A DNA stretch of 64,000 bases from UBA9676 sp963741615 (GTDB taxonomy: Bacteria; Actinomycetota; Actinomycetes; Streptosporangiales; Streptosporangiaceae): contig CAVUIU010000018.1 of assembly GCA_963741615.1 (NCBI GenBank), forward strand, positions 1 to 64,000, read 5' to 3'. This document shows, one piece after another, positions 8,467 through 18,401 of this stretch. Every line of letters begins with the position of its first letter. Position 1 is the first letter of the stretch. The position numbers were made by a program, and so were the translations under genes. The notes below the pieces were generated by a model. It did not search any database. It was not told where the DNA came from and saw only the letters and a list, made by a program, of their open reading frames with translations.

Positions 8467-9738
8467 ATGCCCTACCGTATGTGTTCCGTGGAGGATCTCT
8501 TCTGGAAGACCAGCGCCCGGCTCGCTGACGGACGGGAGATCATCTACTTTGACGAGTCCCCGGGCCTCGGCCGGGCCAGCGTGCCCGACCAGCGGCCACT
8601 CGTGGAGGCACCAGCGAGAGCTGCCGGCGGCCCGGCCGGCGAACCAGGCCACCCAGGCCACCCAGGCCACCCGGGCCACCCGGGCCAGGGCCGGGCAACC
8701 AGCGACCTGCCGCCCGCCGGGCTCCGCTGGGACGCCCTGACCGGGGAATGGGTGATCGTCGCCGCGCAGCGGCAGGGCCGGACGTTCCTGCCACCGCCGC
8801 AGGAGTGCCCCCTCTGCCCGTCCGGGCCGGGGAGGCTGACCGAGATCCCGGCGACCAATTACGACGTGGTCGTCTTCGAGAACAGGTTCCCGTCGCTGCG
8901 CGGGCTGCCCCCCAGCCCGGCACGGGGAGAGGCCGCCGACGGCGGGGCGCCATCGGGGGTCCCGTTCCGGCCCGGCGGGCCACCGGAGACCGGGGGTGTG
9001 CCCGGGCGCCTCCCCACCGGGCGCTGCGAGGTCGTCTGCTTCACCGCCGACCACGAAGCCTCTTTCGCCAGCCTGTCACCCCGGCGGGTCCGGACCGTGC
9101 TTGAGGCGTGGGCCGACCGCACCACCGTCCTTTCGGCCACGCCCGGAATCGAGCAGGTCTACTGCTTCGAGAACCGGGGCGAGGAGATCGGGGTCACACT
9201 CCACCACCCGCACGGGCAGATCTACGGCTTCCCGTTCGTGACCCCCCGCACCGCCAACATGCTCGCCCAGATGAAGGCCCACGCCGCGGCCGGGCGCGGC
9301 AACCTGTTCGATGTCATGGTGGCGGGCGAGCAGGCGGCCGGCACGCGGATCGTCAGCCGGAACGAGCACTGGACCGCGTTCGTGCCCGCGGCGGCCCGCT
9401 GGCCGTACGAGATCCTGCTGTACCCCGCGCAGCGCGTGCCCAGCATCCCGGCACTCGGTGAGGCGGCGCGGGTCGCGTTCTGCGATATCTACCCTGATCT
9501 TCTACGGCGGCTTGACGCGCTCTTCGGCGTGCCGCTCCCCTACATAGCGGCCTGGCACCAGGCGCCGGCCGGCGATGAGCTGGCCGGCCGGGAATTCGGG
9601 CTCCACCTTCAGGTCTTCTCCATCCGGCGGGCGCCGGGCAAGCTCAAGTACCTCGCCGGGACGGAATCGGGCATGGGAGTGTGGATCAACGACATCGCGC
9701 CTGAAGAGGCCGCGCTCAGGCTCCGGGAGGCCCGATGA
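8467..9738 (+). CDS. galT: Galactose-1-phosphate uridylyltransferase
   Basis: Leloir-pathway enzyme exchanging UMP between UDP-glucose and galactose-1-phosphate. It has an N-terminal DGREIIYFDE, zinc-site cysteines in ECPLCPSG, NRFPSL, and the catalytic HHPHGQIYGFPF, whose second His carries the uridylyl group. The C-terminal half contains HLQVFSIRR and GMGVWINDIAPEEAA. At 423 residues it is longer than the usual ~350 because of inserts, including an in-frame HPG repeat coded by a 9-bp tandem repeat (8644-8690) and a Pro/Gly-rich loop near 8930-9010. The start is uncertain: ATG 8467 and ATG 8479 are both possible. It overlaps galE by 4 bp (ATGA), so galTEK is an operon. Confidence 0.93.
   Translation: MPYRMCSVEDLFWKTSARLADGREIIYFDESPGLGRASVPDQRPLVEAPARAAGGPAGEPGHPGHPGHPGHPGQGRATSDLPPAGLRWDALTGEWVIVAAQRQGRTFLPPPQECPLCPSGPGRLTEIPATNYDVVVFENRFPSLRGLPPSPARGEAADGGAPSGVPFRPGGPPETGGVPGRLPTGRCEVVCFTADHEASFASLSPRRVRTVLEAWADRTTVLSATPGIEQVYCFENRGEEIGVTLHHPHGQIYGFPFVTPRTANMLAQMKAHAAAGRGNLFDVMVAGEQAAGTRIVSRNEHWTAFVPAAARWPYEILLYPAQRVPSIPALGEAARVAFCDIYPDLLRRLDALFGVPLPYIAAWHQAPAGDELAGREFGLHLQVFSIRRAPGKLKYLAGTESGMGVWINDIAPEEAALRLREAR
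8644..8690 (+). repeat. 9-bp tandem repeat inside galT
   Basis: About five copies of a CCAGGCCAC / CCGGGCCAC unit encode a His-Pro-Gly repeat near the GalT N-terminus. The period is a multiple of three, so the frame is kept. Confidence 0.85.
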
Positions 9739-10708
9739 GGCTGCTCGTCACCGGCGGCGCCGGCTACATCGGCAGCGTGGTCGCCTCCCTCCTCGCAGAC
9801 TCCGGGCACGAGGTGGTCGTTCTCGATGACCTGTCCACCGGCCACGCGGACGCCGTGCCCGCCGGGGCGACCTTCGTCCGGGGGACCATCCGGGATCACG
9901 CACAGGCGGTGCTCGCCGGGGGAACCGACGCGGTCCTCCACTTCGCCGCCAAGTCGCTGGTGGCCGAGTCGGTGGCCCACCCGTCGCTGTACTGGCAGCA
10001 CAATCTCGGCGGCACGCTCGCCCTGCTGGAGGCCATGCGGGTCACCGGGACCAGCAGGATCGTCTTCTCCTCCACCGCCGCGGTCTACGGGGAGCCCGAG
10101 CGCACGCCCATCGACGAGAGCGCCCCGACCAGGCCGGGCAATCCCTACGGTGCCTCCAAGCTCGCCGTTGACACCGCGCTGGGCGAGCATGCCCGGATGC
10201 ACGGGATCGGTGCCGTCAGCCTCCGGTACTTCAATGTGGCCGGCGCCCATGCCGGACCGGACGGCCGGTGGCTCGGTGAGCGGCACGACCCGGAGACCCA
10301 CCTCATCCCCAACATCCTGGGCGTGGCGCTCGGGGACCAGCCGGGCACATACCTCTCGGTCTACGGCGACGACTACCCCACGCCGGACGGGACCTGCGTG
10401 CGCGACTACATTCACGTGACCGACCTGGCCCGCGCCCACCTGCTCGTGCTCGACGCCTGCACCCCCGGCCAGCACCAGATCTACAACCTCGGCAGCGGCA
10501 CCGGGTTCTCCAACCTTGAGGTGCTCCAGGCGTGCCGGGAGGTGACCGGGCACGAGATCCCGGCGCGGGTCACCCCCCGCCGCCCTGGCGATCCCGCGGT
10601 GCTCATCGCCTCCTCCGGCCGTCTTCATGCCGAACGCGGCTGGCAGCCGGAGGCCGGCCTGCGCGCGATGGTCGCCGATGCCTGGGAGTTCGCCCGGGGC
10701 CTGCCCCG

Positions 10709-10712
<4 letters not shown>
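9735..10712 (+). CDS. galE: UDP-glucose 4-epimerase
   Basis: Interconverts UDP-galactose and UDP-glucose with bound NAD. An extended SDR of 325 residues: the Rossmann motif GGAGYIGSV opens the protein, then DDLSTGHADAVP, LHFAAKSLVAESV, the catalytic Ser/Thr region FSSTAAVYG, YGASKLA with the catalytic Tyr and Lys, and VRDYIHVTDLARAH. The start ATG overlaps the galT stop by 4 bp, and its own stop overlaps the galK GTG by 4 bp, so all three genes are translationally coupled. Confidence 0.96.
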
Positions 10713-11962
<1,250 letters not shown>

Positions 11963-11984
11963 CCCCGACAGGACGGATCTGACC

Positions 11985-13193
11985 ATGACGGTACGTGAAG
12001 ACGCCGAGGCGATCGCCCCGGAGCTCGTGCGGCTGCGCCGGGCCATCCACCGTGAGCCCGAGATCGGGCTCCACCTGCCCGGCACCCAGCGCAAGGTCCT
12101 CGCCGCCCTGGACGGGCTGCCGTTGGAGATCAACGTCGGGTCCGCGCTCAGCTCGGTCACGGCGGTGCTGCGGGGCGGGGGGGCCGACGGCGGGCCGGTC
12201 GTGCTGCTGAGGGGCGACATGGACGCCCTGCCCGTGGCGGAGCGGACCGGCCTGGAGTTCGCCTCCCGGATCGAGGGCGTGATGCACGCCTGCGGCCATG
12301 ACCTGCACACGGCCATGCTGGCCGGGGCCGCCCGGCTGCTGGCGGCGCGCCAGCGGGAACTGCCGGGCACGGTGGTGTTCATGTTCCAGCCGGGCGAGGA
12401 AGGTCACGCGGGCGCCAGGTACATGATCTCCGAGGGTGTTCTCGACGCCGCTGGGCAGCGGCCGGTCGCCGCCTATGCGCTCCACGTCGCCTCGGCCGAG
12501 TGGCCCGCCGGGGTGTGCAGCACCCGCCCGGGCCCGATGCTCGCCGCGGCCGAGGTGCTGGCTGTCACCGTCCGTGGCCATGGCGGCCACGGCTCCGAGC
12601 CGCATCACGCCGCCGACCCGATCCCCGCCGCATGCGAGATGGTGACCGCGCTCCAGACCCTGGTGACGCGCAAGTTCGACGTCTTCGACCCGGTCGTCAT
12701 CACCGTCGGCAGCTTCCATGCCGGCACCACCGACAACGTGATCCCCGACGAGGCGGCCTTCCTGGCTACTGTGCGCTCGTTCTCCCCCGCCGCCCGCGAC
12801 CGGGTGCGGGCATCGGCCCTCGCGCTGATCGACGGGATCGCCAGCGCACACGGGCTCACCGCCAGCGCCGAGTTCCGCGACGGCTACCCGGTGACGGTCA
12901 ACGACGACGCGGAGACGCGGTTCGCGGCCCTGGTCGCGGCGGACCTGCTCGGCGAGGATCGCTGCGTCGCCCAGCTCAACCCGCTGACCGGGGCGGAGGA
13001 CTTCTCCTTCGTGCTGGAGCAGGTGCCTGGCTCGTTCCTCATGCTGGGCGCGTGCCCGCCGGGCGCGGATCCGGCCAGCGCGGCCAGCAACCACGCCGCC
13101 GACGCCATCTTCGACGACTCGGTACTCGGCACCGGCGCGGCGCTCTACGCCGAGCTCGCGCTCCGCCGCCTCACCGCCGCAGCCGCCCCCTGA
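11985..13193 (+). CDS. M20-family amidohydrolase (hippurate/IAA-conjugate hydrolase type)
   Basis: A 402-residue zinc peptidase-like hydrolase of the M20D group, which cleaves N-acyl or aminoacyl amide bonds. Motifs: RRAIHREPEIGLHLPGT at the N-terminus, LLRGDMDALPVAE, the metal-binding MHACGHDLHTAML, MFQPGEEGHAGARYMI, and LTGAEDFSFVLEQVPG near the C-terminus. The insert domain for dimerisation lies between residues ~185 and 295. The ATG at 11985 follows ACAGGACGGATCTGACC. It is 22 bp after galK on the same strand and may be cotranscribed, although no galactose link is evident. The substrate cannot be told from sequence. Confidence 0.9.
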   Translation: MTVREDAEAIAPELVRLRRAIHREPEIGLHLPGTQRKVLAALDGLPLEINVGSALSSVTAVLRGGGADGGPVVLLRGDMDALPVAERTGLEFASRIEGVMHACGHDLHTAMLAGAARLLAARQRELPGTVVFMFQPGEEGHAGARYMISEGVLDAAGQRPVAAYALHVASAEWPAGVCSTRPGPMLAAAEVLAVTVRGHGGHGSEPHHAADPIPAACEMVTALQTLVTRKFDVFDPVVITVGSFHAGTTDNVIPDEAAFLATVRSFSPAARDRVRASALALIDGIASAHGLTASAEFRDGYPVTVNDDAETRFAALVAADLLGEDRCVAQLNPLTGAEDFSFVLEQVPGSFLMLGACPPGADPASAASNHAADAIFDDSVLGTGAALYAELALRRLTAAAAP

Positions 13194-13210
13194 CCCCGGA
13201 CGGGGCCACC

Positions 13211-13262
13211 ATGATCACGGACGATTGCCCCGTAAGAACGGCAGGCGATCGTCCGTGATCAT
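13211..13262. terminator. Bidirectional terminator hairpin
   Basis: A 19-nt inverted repeat (arms 13211-13229 and 13244-13262, one wobble position) with a 14-nt loop. It sits between the converging amidohydrolase (+) and mdh (-) genes, where a shared terminator is expected. The arm begins ATGATCACGGACGATT, and a related sequence occurs at 63144. Confidence 0.75.
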
Positions 13263-13298
13263 GTCTCCGGATGGGTGCTGGACCGGCTGAACCGTCCG

Positions 13299-14255
13299 TC
13301 ACAAGCTGGCGACGTCGGCCTGCTTGGCCCGCACCGCATCCGCGGCCGTGCGCAGCGCGGCCAGTTCCTGCCCGGTCAGGTCGCGTTCCACCACCCTGCG
13401 CACGCCCGAGGCACCGATCTCGGCCTCAACCCCCAGGTAGACGCCGGAGATGCCGTACTCACCGTCCACCCAGGCGCAGACGGGCAGGGTGGTACCCGCG
13501 TCCTCGGCGACGGCACGCGCCATCCGGGCCGCGGCGGCGGACGGGGCGTAATAGGCCGACCCGGTCTTCAGCAGGGCGACGATCTCCGCGCCCCCCTGGC
13601 GGGTCCGCTCGACCAGCGCGTCGATGTCAGTTCCGGACATCAGGCTGGTGAGCGGCTTGCCGTCGACGGTGCACGCGGAGGGCACCGGCACCATCGTGTC
13701 GCCATGGGAGCCCAGAGTGAGCGTCCGCACGGAGGACACCGGCACGCCGAGGCGTTCGGCGACGAAATAGCTGAACCTGGCGGTGTCCAGCATCCCGGCC
13801 TGGCCCATCACCCGGTGCGAGGGGAAGCCCGAGACGCTGGCGGCGAGCGCGGTCATCTCGTCCAGCGGGTTGGAGACCACGACGAGCACCGCCTCCGGCG
13901 CGTGCTTGACCACGTTCTCCACCACGTTGCGGACGATCTTGGCGTTGACCTCGATCAGGTCCATCCGGCTCATGCCCGGCTTGCGCGGGAGGCCGGCCGT
14001 GATGATGACGATCCCGCTGCCCCCGACCGCCTCGTACCCTTCGCCGCCGGTGCCGGTGGTCTGCCCGGTCACCTTGGTCTCGAAGCCCTCGATCGGCCGC
14101 GACTGGTTCATGTCGAGCGCGATGCCCTCGGGCTTGCCCTCGACGATGTCGGTGAGGACCACCTCGCCGAAGATGTCGTACTCGGCAAGCCGCTGCGCGG
14201 TGGTCGAGCCGTAGAACCCGGCCCCGACGACGCTCACCTTTCCCTCACGGGCCAT
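13299..14255 (-). CDS. mdh: Malate dehydrogenase
   Basis: Oxidises malate to oxaloacetate with NAD in the TCA cycle. 318 residues of the LDH-like MDH type: dinucleotide motif VGAGFYGSTTAQRL, the substrate-specificity loop AGLPRKPGMSRMDL with its arginines, VVVSNPLDEMT, the active-site His in LGSHGDTMVPV, and a C-terminal EIGASGVRRVVER. The ATG is preceded by GAAGGAGCACC. It lies 44 bp after icd, and icd, mdh, DUF3017 and citrate synthase all face the same way, so cotranscription is likely. The bidirectional hairpin 13211-13262 closes the run. Confidence 0.96.
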   Translation of the reverse strand: MAREGKVSVVGAGFYGSTTAQRLAEYDIFGEVVLTDIVEGKPEGIALDMNQSRPIEGFETKVTGQTTGTGGEGYEAVGGSGIVIITAGLPRKPGMSRMDLIEVNAKIVRNVVENVVKHAPEAVLVVVSNPLDEMTALAASVSGFPSHRVMGQAGMLDTARFSYFVAERLGVPVSSVRTLTLGSHGDTMVPVPSACTVDGKPLTSLMSGTDIDALVERTRQGGAEIVALLKTGSAYYAPSAAAARMARAVAEDAGTTLPVCAWVDGEYGISGVYLGVEAEIGASGVRRVVERDLTGQELAALRTAADAVRAKQADVASL

Positions 14256-14299
14256 GTCCGGTGCTCCTTCGGTGTGAGTCTGGAATCAGGCGGTCGGCG

Positions 14300-15523
14300 T
14301 CAGGCGGCCATCGCCGCCCGGAGGTTGCCGTCGAGCACGGCCAGGAACTCCTCGGTGGTCAGGTACGGCGTGTTGCCGCCGACCAGCAGCGCGAGGTCCT
14401 TGGTCATCTTCCCGCTTTCCACCGTCTGGATGCACACCTTCTCCAGCGTCTCGGCGAACGCGGTGACCCCCGGCGTGCCGTCGAGCTGCCCCCGGTGGGC
14501 GAGGCCCCGGGTCCAGGCGAAAATGGAGGCGATCGGGTTGGTGGAGGTGGGCTTGCCCTCCTGGTGCATGCGGTAGTGCCGGGTGACGGTGCCGTGGGCC
14601 GCCTCGGCCTCCACGGTGCGGCCGTCCGGCGTCATCAGCACGCTGGTCATCAGGCCCAGCGAGCCGAACCCCTGCGCCACCACGTCGGACTCCACGTCCC
14701 CGTCATAGTTCTTGCACGCCCACACCAGGCCGCCGTCACCCTTGAGCACCTGGGCGACCATGTCGTCGATGAGGCGGTGGTCGTAGCTGATGCCCGCGGA
14801 CTCGAACTCCGACTTGAACTCCGACTCGTAGATCTCCTCGAACAGATCCTTGAAGCGCCCGTCGTACGCCTTGAGGATGGTGTTCTTGGTGGACAGGTGG
14901 AGCGGGTAACCCCTATTGAGCGCATAACGCATGGTGGCCCGGGCGAAGTCGCGTATCGAGTCGTCGAAGTTGTACATGCCCATGGCGACTCCGCCGCCCG
15001 AGAAACTGGACACCTCAAGCTCGAATCCCTGCGCCTGGGTCCCCTCGTCGGGCTCATAGGAGATCGTCACCCGGCCCGGGCCCGGGACCACGAAATCCGT
15101 CGCCCGGTACTGGTCGCCATGCGCGTGGCGGCCGATGATGATCGGCTTTGTCCAGCCGGGCACGAAGCGCGGGACGCTGTGCACCACGATCGGCTCGCGG
15201 AAAACCACCCCGCCGAGGATGTTGCGGATCGTGCCGTTGGGGGACCGCCACATCTTCTTGAGCCCGAACTCGGCCACCCTCGCCTCGTCCGGGGTGATGG
15301 TGGCGCACTTGACCCCCACCCCATAACGCTTGATGGCGTTCGCCGCGTCCACGGTGACCTGGTCATCGGTCGCGTCACGATGGGTGACGGACAGGTCGTA
15401 GTACTTCAGGTCGATGTCCAGGTAGGGCAAGATCAGCTTGTCCTTGATGAAACTCCAGATGATCCGCGTCATCTCATCGCCGTCGAGTTCGACGACGGGG
15501 TTGGCTACCTTGATCTTGGGCAT
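14300..15523 (-). CDS. icd: NADP-dependent isocitrate dehydrogenase (dimeric eukaryotic type)
   Basis: Converts isocitrate to 2-oxoglutarate and CO2. The 407-residue protein belongs to the homodimeric type II IDH group rather than the E. coli-like or monomeric types: VVELDGDEMTRIIW, CATITPDEARVAEF, the isocitrate-binding SPNGTIRNILGG, KNTILKAYDGRFKDLF and the cofactor-site AHGTVTRHYR. The NADP-type specificity is inferred from family membership. The ATG follows GGAGGAGAGGAAG. The gene is 91 bp downstream of the DUF3017 gene and 44 bp before mdh. Confidence 0.96.
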   Translation of the reverse strand: MPKIKVANPVVELDGDEMTRIIWSFIKDKLILPYLDIDLKYYDLSVTHRDATDDQVTVDAANAIKRYGVGVKCATITPDEARVAEFGLKKMWRSPNGTIRNILGGVVFREPIVVHSVPRFVPGWTKPIIIGRHAHGDQYRATDFVVPGPGRVTISYEPDEGTQAQGFELEVSSFSGGGVAMGMYNFDDSIRDFARATMRYALNRGYPLHLSTKNTILKAYDGRFKDLFEEIYESEFKSEFESAGISYDHRLIDDMVAQVLKGDGGLVWACKNYDGDVESDVVAQGFGSLGLMTSVLMTPDGRTVEAEAAHGTVTRHYRMHQEGKPTSTNPIASIFAWTRGLAHRGQLDGTPGVTAFAETLEKVCIQTVESGKMTKDLALLVGGNTPYLTTEEFLAVLDGNLRAAMAA

Positions 15524-15614
15524 GCCACTGACTTCCTCTCCTCCACGCCTCAGCCTTTTCCGTCGGGGCGCGGCCCGGCCGCCAACCCCGCCGCGCGCAG
15601 GTGGGGAACCCGGC

Positions 15615-16046
15615 TCACGACGGCATCGGCAGTACGAGACCAGCGACCAGCAAGCCGATGGCCAGGGCGGCCAGCGACACCACGTCTACGATGCGCCGCC
15701 GGGAAGCGAGCATGCCTGCCCGCGCTTCCGGCAGCACCAGCCTGGCAAGCGCGCCGGCGAACATCGCACCTGCCAATGCCAACGTACCTCCCCTGACGCG
15801 CTCGACGCCGCCTTGCCACATCCATGCCAGCCCGCCAACCGTGACCGCCAGCACGAACAGGTAGGGGAGCTGAGCCGCCCGGGGGGGCTTCGGGCGCTGA
15901 GCGCGCGACACCGGGCCCGCCGCGGCGCGCCCGCGCGCGGCACGGCGCGGCGCTGGTGCGGGCGTGGTAGGCGCTGGTGCGGGCGCGGAAGCGGGCCCAG
16001 CTGGCCGCTCCGCCATCCGGCCGCTGCCGCCTCGGCTGCCGCTCAT
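15615..16046 (-). CDS. DUF3017 small membrane protein
   Basis: 143 residues. An N-terminal Pro/Ala/Arg-rich, probably disordered cytoplasmic segment (residues 1-60) is followed by three hydrophobic segments (LPYLFVLAVTVGGLAWMW, LALAGAMFAGALARLVL, VVSLAALAIGLLVAGLVL). This layout, and the position beside central-metabolism genes, match the actinobacterial DUF3017 family, whose function is unknown. The ATG at 16046 overlaps the citrate synthase stop as ATGA, so the two are translationally coupled. Confidence 0.8.
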   Translation of the reverse strand: MSGSRGGSGRMAERPAGPASAPAPAPTTPAPAPRRAARGRAAAGPVSRAQRPKPPRAAQLPYLFVLAVTVGGLAWMWQGGVERVRGGTLALAGAMFAGALARLVLPEARAGMLASRRRIVDVVSLAALAIGLLVAGLVLPMPS

Positions 16047-17185
16047 CGCTGGTCCAGCGGTATCCAGGTGAGCCCGCGCTCGCCGATGTATTCGCTGTCC
16101 GGCCGGATCAGCCGGTTGTCCGCGTGCTGCTCGATGACATGGGCCGTCCACCCGGCCATCCGGCTCACCGAGAAGACGGGGGTGAAAAGGTCGGTCGGGA
16201 TCGCGAGGTAGTGGTAGACGGTAGCGGCGAAAAAGTCCACGTTCGGGTAGAGGCCCTTCTCCGCCAGGACGACCTCTTCCATCCGGCGGGACATGCGGTA
16301 GTAGGTGTCGTCACCGCTCGTCTCGGCAAGCTCCCCCGACATCTGGCGCAGATGCGTGGCGCGCGGGTCCTCCGTCTTGTAGACGCGGTGGCCGAACCCC
16401 ATGATCTTCTCACCCTGGGCCAGCCGGTCGCGGACCTCTCCGTCCACCGCCCCCACCGGGTCACCGGGTGCTGCCTCCCTGATTTCCGACAGTGTGCGCA
16501 TGACCTGCTCGTTCGCCCCGCCGTGCAGCGGCCCCTTGAGGGTGCCGATCGCCGCGACCACCGCCGAGTGCATGTCGGACAGGGTTGCGGCGCAGACCCG
16601 GGCGGCGAACGTGGAGGCGTTCATCGTGTGGTCGGCGTGCAGCACCAGGCAGGTGTCGAAGATCTCTGCCTCACGCGGCGCCGGCGGCGCGCCCCGCATC
16701 TGGAGCAGGAAGTTCGCGGCCAGCCCCAGCTCCGGCTCGGTGGGGCAGACCTTCCCCCCGTTCCGGGCGGCGTGATAGGCGGCGACAAGAATCGGCTGCT
16801 GCGCGGTGAGCCGGGCGGCCTTGCGGATGTTCGCCGCGGCGGAATTGGAGTCCTTGTCCGGGTCGTCGGCGCTCGCCAGGGAGACCAGGCTCCGCATCGC
16901 CTCCATCGGCGACTGGCGGACCGCCACGTCGGGCAGGCACGCAGTGACCAGTGAGCCGGGCGTGCGGCCGGTAACGATCTCGTCGGCGTAGGAGGCCAGT
17001 TCGCCTGGCGTGGGAGCGTGGCCACGCTGCAGCAGATAGGCGGTCTCCTCGAAGGTCGCCGATCCCGCGAGCTGGTGGATGTCGTATCCGCGGTAGAACA
17101 GCAGGCCCACCCGGCCATCGATATCGCTCAACGCTGTTGACGCGGCGACGATGTCCGCTAGGCCCTTGGAGGGCTTATCAGCCAT
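16043..17185 (-). CDS. Citrate synthase (type I/2-methylcitrate synthase-like)
   Basis: Condenses acetyl-CoA with oxaloacetate. 380 residues: GLADIVAASTALSDIDG, LFYRGYDIHQLA, the catalytic His in LKGPLHGGANEQV, a second His in IMGFGHRVYKTEDPRA, the catalytic Asp in LYPNVDFFAATVY and the C-terminal IGERGLTWIP. The length fits the short actinobacterial CitA/PrpC-like group, so activity with propionyl-CoA cannot be excluded. The start is ATG 17185 because GGAGGAACACAAA precedes it ideally; the frame extends 18 codons further up without such a site. First gene of the citrate synthase-DUF3017-icd-mdh run. Confidence 0.93.
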   Translation of the reverse strand: MADKPSKGLADIVAASTALSDIDGRVGLLFYRGYDIHQLAGSATFEETAYLLQRGHAPTPGELASYADEIVTGRTPGSLVTACLPDVAVRQSPMEAMRSLVSLASADDPDKDSNSAAANIRKAARLTAQQPILVAAYHAARNGGKVCPTEPELGLAANFLLQMRGAPPAPREAEIFDTCLVLHADHTMNASTFAARVCAATLSDMHSAVVAAIGTLKGPLHGGANEQVMRTLSEIREAAPGDPVGAVDGEVRDRLAQGEKIMGFGHRVYKTEDPRATHLRQMSGELAETSGDDTYYRMSRRMEEVVLAEKGLYPNVDFFAATVYHYLAIPTDLFTPVFSVSRMAGWTAHVIEQHADNRLIRPDSEYIGERGLTWIPLDQR

Positions 17186-17239
17186 TTTGTGTTCCTCCAG
17201 GAGGGCTCGCTCGGCAGTGTACTTCCGCCCGTTTAACAA

Positions 17240-17480
17240 CCCTGGCGCCGGGCGGGCCCACCGCGCCCCGGGAGGCTGCCCGGCCCGCCCCGGGAGGCTG
17301 CCCGGCCCACCCCGGGGCTGCTGCCCGGCCCGGCCCGGGGCTGCTGCCCGGCCCGGCCCGGCGGGCTGCCCGGCCCACCCCGGAGGCTGCCCGGCCCACC
17401 CCGAGCTGCCCGGCCCGTCCCGGCCCGGCTCGCCCGCCCCGGCCCGGCTCGCCCGTCCTCGCCCGCCCCTCGCCCGACCC
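17240..17480. repeat. Degenerate GC-rich tandem array between citrate synthase and the FHA gene
   Basis: About ten irregular copies of a ~20-25 bp unit built on GAGGCTGCCCGGCCCACCCC, with variants. The whole interval 17186-17641 (456 bp) holds no convincing gene. It separates two divergent genes and must contain both promoters. The end nearest the FHA gene has a small hairpin ACCCTTGCGAAAGGGT. Confidence 0.7.
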
Positions 17481-17641
17481 CGCGGGACCCACGCTTACGC
17501 GTGGTCACCGAGACCCGGCGGCCTGTGACGAACACACGGCCAGGCGCGTGAACCACGCAGGCGAATGTGGTAGGACACCCTTGCGAAAGGGTAACTGGAC
17601 CGTAAGACCTCAGTAGCTCCCCAGCCAGGCAGGAGGACCTC

Positions 17642-18370
17642 GTGGAGGGCCCCTACATTCGCATAGAGGAAACCGGGGCGGTCATCCCGCTGTCCGGACA
17701 GGTGACGACGATCGGGCGGGGCGGGGCGGTCAACGTGCACCTCGGTGACCCGAGTGTTTCCCGGCTCCATGCCGAGATCGTCCGGCACGGGCCCTACGCC
17801 TACGTCGCGGACCTGGGTTTATCACGCAACGGCACCCGGGTGAACGGGCGGCTGATCGCCCGCCGGGTGCTCGAGGACGGCGATGTGCTCAGTTTCGGCG
17901 CTGCCCGCTGCCGGGTAGGCGGCATCCCTAGGGAGGACATCGCCGCCGAGGTTGAGCTGCGGCGCTCGGCAAGTCCCGAGCTGACCCGGCGCGAGCTCGA
18001 CGTGCTCACGTCCCTGTGCCGGCCCGCCCTGTCGGACGAGGCATTCGTCGCCCCCGCCACGGCGAGAGAGATCGCCAGTGATCTCGTAGTCACCGAGGCC
18101 GCCGTCAAACAGCATCTCCTGCGCCTCTACCAGAAGTTCCGCATCCCGGAAGGCCCCAACCGCCGGGTCCGGCTGGCCAATGAGGTGATCGCTCTCGGCC
18201 TGGTCAAGCCGCTCCCGCCCACGGAGCGCCTGGAGCCGCCAGCGCTCACGCCCCCGGCGCCGCGGCAGGAAACGGTGGCACCGCGGCAAGAAACGGTGGC
18301 ACCGCGGCAAGAAACGGTGGCACCGCGGCAAGAACCGGTGGCACCGCGGCCGGACCGCCAGGCCAGCTGA
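17642..18370 (+). CDS. FHA-domain protein with C-terminal HTH
   Basis: 242 residues. An FHA phosphothreonine-binding domain fills about residues 15-90: GRGGAVNVHLGDPSVSRLHA with the conserved GR, S and H, then LSRNGTRVNG. A winged/LuxR-like helix-turn-helix follows at ~110-180: LTRRELDVLTSLCRP, ATAREIASDLVVTEAAVKQH, LYQKFRIPEGPNRR. The tail is a four-fold PRQETVA repeat. The GTG start has GGAGGACCTC upstream. It converges on a Ser/Thr kinase 31 bp away, which suggests kinase-dependent control of a DNA-binding protein. The DNA target is unknown. Confidence 0.88.
   Translation: MEGPYIRIEETGAVIPLSGQVTTIGRGGAVNVHLGDPSVSRLHAEIVRHGPYAYVADLGLSRNGTRVNGRLIARRVLEDGDVLSFGAARCRVGGIPREDIAAEVELRRSASPELTRRELDVLTSLCRPALSDEAFVAPATAREIASDLVVTEAAVKQHLLRLYQKFRIPEGPNRRVRLANEVIALGLVKPLPPTERLEPPALTPPAPRQETVAPRQETVAPRQETVAPRQEPVAPRPDRQAS
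18261..18350 (+). repeat. 21-bp tandem repeat in the FHA gene 3' end
   Basis: Four near-identical 21-bp units (GCGGCAAGAAACGGTGGCAC plus one base) encode PRQETVA repeats in a disordered tail. Some of the threonines might be phospho-acceptor sites for the neighbouring kinase; that is only inference. Confidence 0.9.
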
Positions 18371-18401
18371 CCACCCCGGCGGGCCGCCGGTCAGCCGCGC
18401 C

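Noticed and set aside
17233..17616. Open frames rich in Pro/Ala/Arg in the 17.2-17.6 kb repeat array
   Set aside because: They follow from the repeat itself, have no start with an SD, and sit in the divergent promoter region.
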